This document shows, piece by piece, positions 7,285 through 15,630 of a DNA stretch of 64,000 bases. The stretch spans positions 22,600 through 86,599 of the forward strand of contig DEUB01000012.1 in the NCBI GenBank assembly GCA_002362385.1. Direction: 5' to 3'. Positions within the stretch are counted from its first letter, which is position 1; the number at the start of each line of letters is the position of its first letter. The position numbers were made by a program, and so were the translations under genes. The notes beneath the pieces are model-generated. The model saw nothing but the letters and a program-made list of their open reading frames with translations. It had not been told where the DNA came from and did no database searches. The DNA comes from Lachnospiraceae bacterium UBA3273. Its GTDB lineage: Bacteria > Bacillota > Clostridia > Lachnospirales > Lachnospiraceae.

Positions 7285-8493
7285 ATGGACGAGCGGATCT
7301 ATGACTTGTTAAACGATGTGGAAATTGATTTAAATGAATATGAAGAAAAAGAGTTATCCTCCAAGGAAAAGCAGAAAATCGAAAACCGATTATTGCGGGA
7401 GGTAAGGAATATGAAAAACAGAAAACAGGAAAATGAAGGAGCAGGGAAAAGACAGGAAGCAGGAAAACAAAGAAGCAGCGGAAAAACAGGGCGGAAAGCT
7501 GCGGGAATTGCCGCGGCAGCCTGTGTAGCCGTATCCGCCATAGCCATAGGAAGCAATCCTGTGGCAGCAAAGGCGCTTTTGAGTAATCTCTACGAGAAGA
7601 TCATCGCGGGAAGCGAAGGAGAGAAAGATGCAGATGAGATCAAGGAAATATATACGAAGATAGGGGAGGAGAGCGCAAGGGCAGAAGCTGTGGCAGAGTC
7701 TGCGGACAAAGAGGCGGTATTAGAGGCCGAGGATGCAGGCATAAAGCTTCGTGTATGCGATGTTTTCTGTGACGGTTACAAGCTGTATTATACTTTGGAA
7801 CTGGAAACCGATAATGAAATATTGACTGCAGAAGAAGTAGACGGGATTTTTTCGGATGATATATTTACAAAGAGTGAGCAGACCTGTGAAGTATGGGTTG
7901 ACGGAGAGAATGAATCTTTTCCTTTCAATTTCGAGAAACAGGCGGACGGAACCTTTACTTCGGTACAGGACTATGACTTTTTTGCAGCCGAAACACCTAA
8001 GAACTACGAAAATGGAGATATAGTGCCGGTTGAGATTACCATAAGGTCTTTTGGCGGGGTTGATTATGATAATCATGATGAGACGGGAGAGTATGTGCAT
8101 ACGGATATGGTGGAAGGCGAATGGAAACTTTCTTTCCCGGTAACAGTGGATACATCTGCCAATATAGTAACGGAAATCAATAAAGAGGACAATGGAGTAA
8201 GGCTTGTAAACGCAGTAAGGACAAAAGCCACGCTGAATCTTACGGTAGAAGCGCCTGATTTTTCAGAAGCGCCCTATTATGATCCTTATAACGACCCGGA
8301 AATCGGTATTAAGGATGCGGCCGGAAACTGGATGATAATGCTTGGATGCTATGACGGTATCGCAGACGACGGAACCCACGTGTATCAGATCACGCTGTTA
8401 GATAACGGGGAGAAGGATTTGTATCTTGATGTGACGGAGAGGAAAAACGAGGATGCAAAGCAGATCGCGGGTATTGAATTTCATGTGGAGTAG
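7285..8493 (+). CDS. DUF4179-type transmembrane anti-sigma factor
   Basis: A 402-residue single-pass membrane protein. The cytoplasmic N-terminus (about 1-70) starts MDERIYDLLNDVEIDLNEYEEKELS, typical of the sigma-binding segment in DUF4179 proteins; a transmembrane helix follows (about 72-95, AAGIAAAACVAVSAIAIG), then an extracytoplasmic domain of about 300 residues with NPVAAKALLSNLYEKI at its start. It likely holds the upstream sigma factor inactive until an envelope signal. It is translationally close to the sigma gene (four-base gap) and ends before a strong terminator. Confidence 0.85.
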   Translation: MDERIYDLLNDVEIDLNEYEEKELSSKEKQKIENRLLREVRNMKNRKQENEGAGKRQEAGKQRSSGKTGRKAAGIAAAACVAVSAIAIGSNPVAAKALLSNLYEKIIAGSEGEKDADEIKEIYTKIGEESARAEAVAESADKEAVLEAEDAGIKLRVCDVFCDGYKLYYTLELETDNEILTAEEVDGIFSDDIFTKSEQTCEVWVDGENESFPFNFEKQADGTFTSVQDYDFFAAETPKNYENGDIVPVEITIRSFGGVDYDNHDETGEYVHTDMVEGEWKLSFPVTVDTSANIVTEINKEDNGVRLVNAVRTKATLNLTVEAPDFSEAPYYDPYNDPEIGIKDAAGNWMIMLGCYDGIADDGTHVYQITLLDNGEKDLYLDVTERKNEDAKQIAGIEFHVE

Positions 8494-8533
8494 ATAAAAG
8501 GCGCTTGGCATACAACAGAGAACATGTTTGAAA

Positions 8534-8577
8534 GACATGTGCCAAAATCAGGAAAATGGTTTTGGCACGTGTCTTTT
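8534..8577 (+). terminator. Terminator of the ECF sigma operon
   Basis: GACATGTGCCAAAA (8534-8547) pairs with TTTTGGCACGTGTC (8560-8573); a 14-bp stem with one G-U pair, followed by TTTT. Confidence 0.85.
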
Positions 8578-8726
8578 GTATGTAAAAGTAAGTAATTTAA
8601 CGCCGTCCTTCAGAAGGAGTACGGGAAAGACCGCCATGTCTAAATGTGAGAAAGGATAATAGACAAGAGCAGACTTTTCCTTTATGATAAAAGTATAATC
8701 AGATCATTACAAAAGGGGGATGCAAA

Positions 8727-9602
8727 ATGGCAAATGAGATCAAGTGGAACGACAGGTTTAATATCGGGGTAAGCTCTATTGATAAAGCTCATCAGAGACT
8801 TTTTTCCATTGTACATAAAATGGTAGATCTCAATGAAGATGAGAAGGACAGACAGTGGATCTGTACAGAAGGGATCAAATACTTCCAAAGCTATGCCATA
8901 AAGCATTTTGCCGATGAAGAAGCCTACATGAGATCCATTCATTATGAAGGATATGAAACTCATAAACGCATCCATGACGATCTGAGGGATAAAACCCTTC
9001 CTGCCCTTGAGGCGGATATGAAGGAATCGGGCTATTCTGTTGAATCTATCCAGCATTTTTTAGGGATCTGTATCGGATGGCTTACAGGACATATCATGCT
9101 TGAGGATCATGCCATTACAGGGAAGATCGCCAATAAGTGGATCCATGAACCCACTGAAGAAACGGCTGTTTTAGAGGAAATGATCATGCGCGTCATGCGT
9201 GAAGTATTCGGACTAAAACTGCAGGTAGTCAGCGAGCACTACGCAGGAGAGGATTTCGGTAAAAAAATCTGTTTCCGCATGACCTATCAGAATAAAGAGA
9301 AAAAGAGGGTCCAGGTCTTTTTTGTTTTGGAAGAAAGACTGGTCTTACATACGGTAGGCCAGCTGTTAAGCGCCCAGTTTAAGAAAGTGGACAAGATCGT
9401 AGCAGATGCCGCAAAGCTGATCGCAGAGCAATACATGAAGCGGATCGCAATATATTACAACTTAACGGGGGTCTATGCTCTTGAAAAGACCAATGTCTTA
9501 ACAGAAGACCAGCTCGTTCAGGATTTCAGGATCGAATACCCCAAGTACAGTCTTTTGTTCAACACAGGAATAGGGTACATGGCAGTCTGTATCAAACTAT
9601 AA
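8727..9602 (+). CDS. Bacteriohemerythrin with C-terminal CheX-like domain
   Basis: A 291-residue soluble protein. Residues 1-140 form a hemerythrin domain with a full set of di-iron ligands visible: H22, H60, E64, H79, H83, H122 and D127. Such domains bind oxygen (or sense oxygen or iron) reversibly. The C-terminal half (about 150-291) is an alpha/beta domain reminiscent of CheX/chemotaxis phosphatase-like folds (VFFVLEERLVLHTVGQLL...), with weak confidence. Stand-alone hemerythrins in anaerobes are usually oxygen scavengers or sensors. TATAAT at 8694-8699 and AAAGGGGG before the ATG support the start. Confidence 0.9.
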   Translation: MANEIKWNDRFNIGVSSIDKAHQRLFSIVHKMVDLNEDEKDRQWICTEGIKYFQSYAIKHFADEEAYMRSIHYEGYETHKRIHDDLRDKTLPALEADMKESGYSVESIQHFLGICIGWLTGHIMLEDHAITGKIANKWIHEPTEETAVLEEMIMRVMREVFGLKLQVVSEHYAGEDFGKKICFRMTYQNKEKKRVQVFFVLEERLVLHTVGQLLSAQFKKVDKIVADAAKLIAEQYMKRIAIYYNLTGVYALEKTNVLTEDQLVQDFRIEYPKYSLLFNTGIGYMAVCIKL

Positions 9603-9615
9603 CTTTACCTTAAAT

Positions 9616-9704
9616 AATCTGCTGCTTTCTTCGCTTGAAACCATGGAATAGACCACCTTCCGTTCATGATGCTCGTAGGAATCTTCCCTTTCTATGATCG
9701 TAGC
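9616..9704 (-). pseudogene. 90-bp relic of a yitT-family gene
   Basis: This segment matches 12415-12504 inside the intact yitT-family gene, with seven substitutions and one single-base gap over about 90 bases, in the same orientation. Translated on the minus strand it still reads ATIIEREDSYEHHERKVVYS, close to the intact protein. Neither the rest of the gene nor a start remains. It marks either a lost second copy or a recombination junction. Confidence 0.85.
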
Positions 9705-10017
9705 TCTGGGAAATCTGACAGGAAAAGAGAGCGAAGAAATCATTGAGAATATAACGCCGTTGATAAGCAACAACAGGTTTGTTAAGACGGATGTATGGGA
9801 AGATATTATCCGGGAACTGCCGGCATATTACGGATTGGAATGGGAAGGGGTGTTTTTAGCATTTTGGGTGGAGTATGTGGAAGAGTTGGGAAAAAGCGGA
9901 ATATACAATAGAAATTCTTCAGGAGGTATCGTAGAATGGGAGCGACTTTTGTTAATTTACAAATTAATACGCCATCGGAAAGGATTCCGGAACCCCTTAT
10001 CCCTAAAGGATATGTAA
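9694..10017 (+). CDS. Short unknown ORF beginning in the yitT relic
   Basis: A 107-codon frame with no recognisable family. Residues about 8-70 look protein-like (GKESEEIIENITPLISNNRF, then WEDIIRELPAYYGLEWEGVFLAFWVEYVEELGK), but the start falls inside the yitT relic, no ribosome binding site is clear, and the last 82 bases overlap the next gene in another frame. It may be the 3' part of a gene truncated at the relic junction. Confidence 0.4.
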   Translation: MIVALGNLTGKESEEIIENITPLISNNRFVKTDVWEDIIRELPAYYGLEWEGVFLAFWVEYVEELGKSGIYNRNSSGGIVEWERLLLIYKLIRHRKGFRNPLSLKDM

Positions 10018-11555
10018 AGCGGCAGACAGCTGGGGAATGGGTATCTGTATATGAGGAGAAGGGAAGCTTTGAATGGAACAAAATGAGCAGGATGGGCAAA
10101 AAGATTTCCAAAGAATGTGCAGTCTGTGTCATAGCAGTGAATTTTTTTGATGAAGATGAGTTTTCCATGGAGCTTTATAAGGATGGCAAGACCATAGGAT
10201 TTTATCGGATTAATTTATCCCAGTCTTTCTCAAAAGGGAGTGCAAAGTGGATAGAGGAATTGAAGCTATCGGGGGAAGAGGCAGGAGCATTCCGGTATCT
10301 TCTGAAAAAGGAAATGCTGCCAATGGAAAGCATCTATGTCTTTTCCAGGCTTTTAGGAGCCAGATTGTACGGAGATTTGAGAATGCTTGAAGAAGCACCC
10401 GAACTGTGGCAAAAAGATGCGGAAAATGTCATAGCGGAGATTGGGGAAGAAAAGAAACGTTCCAGGATCAAGAACCGGACCAGGGCGAATCTCATTCAGG
10501 AATTCCCGGGGCTTTTTGAGTCCTGTGATGAAAGAAGCGGAATCCTTAGGATGGTATATCCTGATGGAAAAGGGAATTTTGCATACGGGCATATTCATTG
10601 CCTGGAGATATGTGAAAACGGACTTTGGGAAATCCATGATTTTCAATATCCGTCCCATATTTTCGGAAAGGATTGCGGCAGGCTGTGGATGGATTATGAG
10701 CATAATGAGATTAGCGTATTTATAAAGGGAAAAAATCATTGTTACATGTATGATTTAAAGACCTATGAAGAAGAATTAAACAAGTTAATGAGGATTCCGG
10801 GGGAAAAGAGGCAAAGGGAAAATATCTTTCCACAAGTAAATAGAGTTGGGGCAAATAATGCGATAGATGAAGGCCGTTATGAATATAGTGAGGGCAACGA
10901 ATCCAGGCGTTGGGATAGCGGTCAGTCCGGAATTGTATTAAAAAAAGTTGACCTTGAAACATCGGGAAAGACTTTTGCAGAAAAAAATGTGGCGGCATCC
11001 TATGAATATGAAGGGGCGGATTGGAATGTGGCTTTCTGGGATTTTGGATGGAGACCGGTTATTACGGAAAAGAGTGTGGTCAACAGCAGGCTGAAATATT
11101 TAAAAGGTACAAAAAATGCTGTGTGCGATGTGCGCTTTTTTGATAAAAACCTGAAGCTTTTGCGAAAAGAGGGGATAGAACTGAAAAATGCAGAGAGTGG
11201 ATGGCGGAAAAGCGCATATTGTGAAAATATGGATTATGTTTTTATAGATAATAAAAGAATTAATTTGAAAAATCATGAAGTAAAAGAGGGGGCCAGGGAA
11301 TTAAGAGATATGGAGGATATTTTTGTAGAAAGCAACAGAGCGGGTGAAACATATCTCTATGGAATCAAGAACAGCGCAGTTTATGTGTTTGATTTGGATT
11401 TGAATTTAAAATCCTGCCACCGATTGAAAGATAGGATTCTTTACTTTTATAAAAACGAGAAAGGAAATGTGTGCCTGATTACGGGACGCTATATCGAGGG
11501 AGACGACAGACCGGATAAAAATGCCGCTGTCAGGGTCTACGAGATAGAATGGTAA
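9936..11555 (+). CDS. Hypothetical protein, 539 aa
   Basis: A soluble protein without signal peptide or membrane segments. Start supported by a good AGGAGG ending about nine bases upstream of the ATG. The N-terminal 150 residues are mixed alpha/beta; the C-terminal 200 residues show repeated short beta-strand patterns ending in VFDLDLNLKSCHRLKDRILYF and RVYEIEW, which could be beta-propeller-like. I do not recognise a family. It lies in the segment bounded by the two yitT-like copies, together with a toxin-antitoxin pair, so it may be an accessory gene. Confidence 0.75.
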   Translation: MGATFVNLQINTPSERIPEPLIPKGYVKRQTAGEWVSVYEEKGSFEWNKMSRMGKKISKECAVCVIAVNFFDEDEFSMELYKDGKTIGFYRINLSQSFSKGSAKWIEELKLSGEEAGAFRYLLKKEMLPMESIYVFSRLLGARLYGDLRMLEEAPELWQKDAENVIAEIGEEKKRSRIKNRTRANLIQEFPGLFESCDERSGILRMVYPDGKGNFAYGHIHCLEICENGLWEIHDFQYPSHIFGKDCGRLWMDYEHNEISVFIKGKNHCYMYDLKTYEEELNKLMRIPGEKRQRENIFPQVNRVGANNAIDEGRYEYSEGNESRRWDSGQSGIVLKKVDLETSGKTFAEKNVAASYEYEGADWNVAFWDFGWRPVITEKSVVNSRLKYLKGTKNAVCDVRFFDKNLKLLRKEGIELKNAESGWRKSAYCENMDYVFIDNKRINLKNHEVKEGARELRDMEDIFVESNRAGETYLYGIKNSAVYVFDLDLNLKSCHRLKDRILYFYKNEKGNVCLITGRYIEGDDRPDKNAAVRVYEIEW

Positions 11556-11650
11556 GGGGTATTTTCCAGAGTTTGTCCAATGCTTTTTTTGGGGAAAAAA
11601 GTACGATAAAATAGCAGGATTGTCCCTTTCGGGCTGACTGGCTGTTTTAC

Positions 11651-11926
11651 CTAAAACAAATCACTGTGTGTTCCGGTCCTGGTAAGGTACAAAATTAATT
11701 CCTCATTTGCAATTTCATAAATCAATAGCCAGTCAGGAGTAATGTGGCATTCCCTTGTTCCGGAATAGTTGCCGCCTAAGTAATGGTCCCTGTTTTTTTC
11801 GGGAAGAGGTTCTCCATTTGCTAATTTTTTAATAATGGCAGTTAATAAAGAAATATCACATCCGCGTTTTTGCAATCGCTTTAAATCTTTTTGGAACCGG
11901 GTGGTAGGCTTTACTGTATATTTCAC
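11651..11926 (-). CDS. Type II toxin, YafQ/RelE superfamily
   Basis: A 91-residue protein with the YafQ pattern: YTVKPTTRFQKDLKRLQKRG at the start, LANGEPLPEKNRDHYLGGNYSGTRECHI in the middle, and DWLLIYEI...LYLTRTGTHSDLF at the end. These are ribosome-dependent mRNA endonucleases. The candidate catalytic residues (H in RDH, H57-like in ECHI, D in PDW, C-terminal H of GTHSDLF) are all present. It overlaps the antitoxin gene by four bases, the normal order (antitoxin first) for this module. Confidence 0.92.
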   Translation of the reverse strand: MKYTVKPTTRFQKDLKRLQKRGCDISLLTAIIKKLANGEPLPEKNRDHYLGGNYSGTRECHITPDWLLIYEIANEELILYLTRTGTHSDLF

Positions 11927-12198
11927 TGCAGCAGTTCCTCCATCATTTGGTCGATATCTGTATAGGATTTTCCCATGGAAGGATTTTCCTTTAATTTTTG
12001 AACTTCCTCTATAGCTGCTTTTGTTTCAGAATTGGGAATATTCATGGAGATATCAAAAGGTATCCGTTGCTCTCTTACGGCCTGTTTTGCTGTTACAGTA
12101 AAAAATGTGGTCATATCCATTCCTAAATTGGAAACAAGTTCCTGTAATTGACTTTTTAATTCTTCATCCATTCGCATAGTTATATTTGTTGTTGCCAT
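11923..12198 (-). CDS. RelB/DinJ-family antitoxin
   Basis: A 91-residue protein. The N-terminal ribbon-helix-helix (TNITMRMDEELKSQLQELVSNLGMDMTTFF) binds DNA and the C-terminal part (KENPSMGKSYTDIDQMMEELL) should wrap the toxin. Cotranscribed with the YafQ-like toxin, with overlapping stop and start. A consensus promoter lies at 12259-12288. Autorepression by the complex is expected from the family. Confidence 0.92.
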   Translation of the reverse strand: MATTNITMRMDEELKSQLQELVSNLGMDMTTFFTVTAKQAVREQRIPFDISMNIPNSETKAAIEEVQKLKENPSMGKSYTDIDQMMEELLQ

Positions 12199-12258
12199 AT
12201 TTCCAAATCCCTTCTTGTTCTTAAATTATAATTTCCCCTAATTATTATGTTATGCCAT

Positions 12259-12288
12259 ATTATAGTATGAAAGGAACAAAAATGTCAA
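12259..12288 (-). promoter_or_regulatory. Promoter of the toxin-antitoxin operon
   Basis: On the minus strand: TTGACA (plus 12283-12288), 18-bp spacer, TATAAT (plus 12259-12264). The AT-rich region from here to the antitoxin start could hold the ribbon-helix-helix operators, but no clean palindrome is evident. Confidence 0.75.
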
Positions 12289-12318
12289 TACGATGTATTA
12301 ACGATGCACATGCAAATC

Positions 12319-13179
12319 CTATTCATTGGGCCTCTGGTAAAATCGCCCTGCCACCTGCTCCGTTTTCATCACATTCACGAAAGCATGGGGATCTATTTCC
12401 TTAATAGCACGGATGATCTGCTTGCTTTCTTCGCTTGAAACAACGGAATAGACTACCTTCCGTTCATGATGCTCGTAAGAACCTTCCCCTTCTATGATCG
12501 TAGCGCCGTGATTGCTGATCTTGGAGATAGCGTGATAGATCTCTTTGGCATGGTTGGTCACGATAAACAAAGTCTGCTGCTGGTAGCGTTTATATAAAAC
12601 GTGAAGGATCTGGGTAGAGGTAAACTGGAAAATAATGGAGTAGAGGGCTTTGTCCCAGCCGAATAGAATGCCGGCGGCGGTCAGGATGATAACGTTGAAT
12701 CCAAGCACTACATTCCAGGAATCAACGCCTTTCTTTTCTGATAAGAATATGGCGATAAAATCCGTTCCTCCCGTGGTCGCTCCCATCATCAGGCACAGGC
12801 TGATGACACAGCCGTTTATGAGGCCGCCGAATACGCTGATCAACAGGGTATCATAGGTAATGGCATATTCCGGGATAATGTCTGTAAGCACGCTGGTCAA
12901 GATGATCATCAGGCAGGAATAGAGGGTAAATTTTTTTCCGATGTACTTAAACCCTATGTAAACGGGAATGGCGTTGAGGACCAGATTGACCGCCGTATAG
13001 GGAAGCGCGATCTTAAAAAATAACTCCGCACCCCGCTGTATCAGTAACGCCAGTCCTGTTGCGCCGCCGGGATAAAGGCCGCCGGTGCGGACAAAGGATT
13101 TGATATTCAGCGCCATCATAAAGGCGGCAAGACAGACAACAACAATTCTTTTTCCATCTTCTTTGATGTTGAATTTCAT
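12319..13179 (-). CDS. YitT-family membrane protein (DUF161/DUF2179)
   Basis: A 286-residue protein. Five or six hydrophobic segments in the first 200 residues contain the YitT signature GGLYPGGATGLALLIQ and MMGATTGGTDFIAIFLSEKKG, followed by a C-terminal cytoplasmic DUF2179 domain (about 205-280; TLFIVTNHAKEIYHAI ... GEGSYEHHERKVVYSVV). The molecular role of the family is not established; it is probably transport. A fragment of its C-terminal coding region is repeated at 9616-9704. Confidence 0.9.
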   Translation of the reverse strand: MKFNIKEDGKRIVVVCLAAFMMALNIKSFVRTGGLYPGGATGLALLIQRGAELFFKIALPYTAVNLVLNAIPVYIGFKYIGKKFTLYSCLMIILTSVLTDIIPEYAITYDTLLISVFGGLINGCVISLCLMMGATTGGTDFIAIFLSEKKGVDSWNVVLGFNVIILTAAGILFGWDKALYSIIFQFTSTQILHVLYKRYQQQTLFIVTNHAKEIYHAISKISNHGATIIEGEGSYEHHERKVVYSVVSSEESKQIIRAIKEIDPHAFVNVMKTEQVAGRFYQRPNE

Positions 13180-13349
13180 GATATATTCCCCCGCATCCCA
13201 TAATTTTATCCGAATGTTTATCTTATTATTTGCCGTATGATGTCACATTCGAAACTTTATGTAAAATATTATAATACTTTTAGGTAAAAAATGAACAGGG
13301 TTTATCAAAAGAAACATTACGGGAAAAACGAATTTTTTTTCTGCGGTAC

Positions 13350-13379
13350 TGACTTTTTGGCCGGAAGGATTGTTATACT
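13350..13379 (+). promoter_or_regulatory. Putative promoter of the ECF sigma/ABC operon
   Basis: TGACTT (13350-13355), 18-bp spacer, TATACT (13374-13379). It lies inside the longer open frame that starts at 13291, supporting the downstream GTG start of the sigma gene. Moderate match. Confidence 0.5.
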
Positions 13380-13449
13380 TAGTAGAAAGCTTTCAAAAAC
13401 GCGTTTACCCGTAAGGGATGCGTGTGGGTTCAGAATCGGAGGTAACAAG

Positions 13450-13992
13450 GTGGACGAGGATTTCCTTCTGGTCTTTGGCATCCGGAATGGAAAAGAGGAT
13501 GCGGCGGAGGCCTTTGTCAGGAAATATTATAGCGAGATCTTAAACTACTGTTTTGCAAGAACAGGAGATTTTATGCAGGCGGAGGATATTACCCAGCAGA
13601 CCTTCTTAAACTTTTTTAGGAGCATAGGGAGGTATGAACACAGGGGAAAGGCAAAAAATTTTCTCTACGTGACGGCGGGAAATCTGTGTAAAAACTTCTA
13701 TGAACAAAAAGGACGGCTGCGGGAAACCTTTATGGGAGAGGAAGAATGGAAGGCGGCGGATGCAGCAGGCTATGATCCTGTCTGGAAAACGGCGGAGAAG
13801 ATTAGCGTCCGGGAGGCTCTTTTACAGCTTCCAGAAGAGCAGAGGGAAGTAGTGCTTCTGTATTATTTCCAGGAACTGAAAATAAAAGAGATTGCCGCGA
13901 TTTTGGGACAGACCCAGTCCAATGTCAAATACCGGTTAAAGGCGGCAAAAGATAAATTAAAAGAAATATTGAGAAAGGAGGATTTCACATGA
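13450..13992 (+). CDS. ECF-type RNA polymerase sigma factor (GTG start)
   Basis: A 180-residue sigma-70 family factor: region 2 (AEAFVRKYYSEILNYCFARTG, QAEDITQQTFLNFFRSIGRYE) and region 4 (LLQLPEEQREVVLLYYFQELKIKEIAAILGQTQSNVKYRLKAAKDKLKEIL). GTG at 13450 is preferred over ATG 13291 because GGAGG is at 13438-13442 with seven-base spacing, the extra 53 residues look non-native, and a promoter lies between the two. Its stop overlaps the start of the next membrane protein by four bases. Confidence 0.9.
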   Translation: MDEDFLLVFGIRNGKEDAAEAFVRKYYSEILNYCFARTGDFMQAEDITQQTFLNFFRSIGRYEHRGKAKNFLYVTAGNLCKNFYEQKGRLRETFMGEEEWKAADAAGYDPVWKTAEKISVREALLQLPEEQREVVLLYYFQELKIKEIAAILGQTQSNVKYRLKAAKDKLKEILRKEDFT

Positions 13993-14771
13993 GAGGACGT
14001 AAAAAAGAGGGTTTGGGAAGAAAAAACAAAACAGGCTATGTCGTGGTGGATGAAAGAGTCTTAAAGCCGGAAAAGCTGGAAGAAACCATTGTTTTGTCAA
14101 AAAGGATCCTTATGGAGCGTGAGAAGGAAAAGGAAGCGGGAATGCTTGAATTTGTTTTTGGGCAGATGCGTTTTATATCAAAGAGAACCTGGGCGGTAAA
14201 AGCAGTTGTTTTTCTGGGAATGTTCTTTGCTTTATGCGGAATCCGTCCCCGGGGAGGAAAAGGAGCGGAGCAGATGATGGCGGTAGCCGCTTCCCTTCTG
14301 GTGCTGACCGCCATGCCGGAAATCTGGAAAAATATCAGATATCAGGCTCTGGATGTGGAAGGCTGTACCCGTTTTGGATTGAAAAAGGCGTACCTTGCAA
14401 GATTTTTACTGCTGGGCATGACGGATTTGTGTATGGCAACGTTTTTTGTATTGTGTACAAACAGATGGCTGTCTTCGTCTTTTTATCAGATAGCGTTATG
14501 GCTTTTAGTGCCGTATAATTCCATGCTGATGGTCTGCCTGTCAATTATGGCATGGGGAAAAAGAGGTTCGGAATCCATGGCGGAGGCGGTTGGAGCTTTA
14601 TGGATGGCGGCTGTTTTCTGGCTGACAGGATACTTACAAATTTATGAAAAAGTACAGTTGTTTATGTGGGGAATCCTTCTTCTGTTTTCCTATGTTTATA
14701 TCGGATTTGTCATAGGAAAAATCGTGAAAAATGCCAATGGGCTTTCGGAGGTGGAATATGTTAGAGATTGA
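13989..14771 (+). CDS. Membrane protein, probable anti-sigma/ABC accessory subunit
   Basis: A 260-residue protein. The cytoplasmic N-terminal 60 residues are Lys-rich, followed by about six hydrophobic segments. No zinc-binding anti-sigma motif is visible. It overlaps the sigma gene by four bases and the ABC ATPase gene by 14 bases, so it belongs to one translationally coupled operon. This position fits a membrane anti-sigma or an ABC regulatory partner, as in many clostridial sigma-membrane protein-ABC operons. The function is inferred from context. Confidence 0.75.
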   Translation: MRGRKKEGLGRKNKTGYVVVDERVLKPEKLEETIVLSKRILMEREKEKEAGMLEFVFGQMRFISKRTWAVKAVVFLGMFFALCGIRPRGGKGAEQMMAVAASLLVLTAMPEIWKNIRYQALDVEGCTRFGLKKAYLARFLLLGMTDLCMATFFVLCTNRWLSSSFYQIALWLLVPYNSMLMVCLSIMAWGKRGSESMAEAVGALWMAAVFWLTGYLQIYEKVQLFMWGILLLFSYVYIGFVIGKIVKNANGLSEVEYVRD

Positions 14772-15630
14772 CGGTGTAAGCAAGAAATTTGGAGATTTTT
14801 ATGCGGTAGACCATGTTCATTTACAATTGGAAAAGGGCGTTTACGGATTGCTGGGAGCAAACGGTGCGGGAAAGACCACCCTGATGAGGATGATCTGTAC
14901 TCTGCTAAACCCCACAGAAGGGGAGATCCGTTATGAAGGCGTGCCTGTTATAAAAGCCGGGGAGGGCTATCGGAATGTCCTGGGCTATCTTCCCCAGGAC
15001 TTTGGCTATTACCCTCAGTTTACGGCGGAGGAATATCTTCTCTATATTGCGGCGTTAAAAGGAATGAGAGGGAATTATGCAAAGGCCAGAGCAAAGGAAC
15101 TGCTTAAGCTTGTTTCTTTGGAGAAAGCGGGAAAGAAAAAGATTAAGAATTTTTCGGGAGGCATGAAAAGGCGGCTGGGAATTGCCCAGGCGGTATTAAA
15201 CGATCCCGAAATCCTGGTGTTAGACGAGCCTACGGCGGGACTGGATCCAAAAGAGAGGATCCGTTTCCGCAATCTGATCAGTGAAATGGCGGAGGAGAGG
15301 ATCGTGCTGTTATCCACCCATATCGTATCGGACGTGGAGAATATCGCCAGTGAGATTCTGATCATGAAGGACGGAAAGATACAGACGGCGGGAACGGTGG
15401 AGCATCTGACGGAAAAAATGGAAGGCATGGTATGGAAATGTCTGATGACCCATGAGGAGGCTGCCTATGCGGAAGAACACTATACGGTCTGCAACCGGAA
15501 AAAGGAGGAACGCGGTATTATGCTCACTTTGATCTCAAAAGAGAGACCGGCGGTCAATGCCAAAGAGGTCATGCCTTCCTTGGAGGACGTCTATATGTAT
15601 TATTTCGGAGAGGAGGTTTCGGAAGAATGA
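14758..15630 (+). CDS. ABC transporter ATP-binding protein
   Basis: A 290-residue ATPase: Walker A GANGAGKTT (33-41), Q-loop YLPQDFG, signature FSGGMKRR, Walker B ILVLDEPTAGLD and switch STHIVSD are all intact. The start at 14758 follows GGAGGTGG; an in-frame ATG at 14731 is less well placed. The roughly 70 C-terminal residues are typical of ABC-2 drug, antibiotic or lantibiotic exporters. Overlaps the downstream permease by four bases. Confidence 0.95.
   Translation: MLEIDGVSKKFGDFYAVDHVHLQLEKGVYGLLGANGAGKTTLMRMICTLLNPTEGEIRYEGVPVIKAGEGYRNVLGYLPQDFGYYPQFTAEEYLLYIAALKGMRGNYAKARAKELLKLVSLEKAGKKKIKNFSGGMKRRLGIAQAVLNDPEILVLDEPTAGLDPKERIRFRNLISEMAEERIVLLSTHIVSDVENIASEILIMKDGKIQTAGTVEHLTEKMEGMVWKCLMTHEEAAYAEEHYTVCNRKKEERGIMLTLISKERPAVNAKEVMPSLEDVYMYYFGEEVSEE

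Noticed and set aside
13291..13449. Longer N-terminus for the second ECF sigma factor, from ATG 13291
   Set aside because: The extra 53 residues do not look like sigma region 1.2/2, there is no ribosome binding site at 13291, a promoter-like sequence lies inside, and GTG 13450 has GGAGG at ideal spacing.
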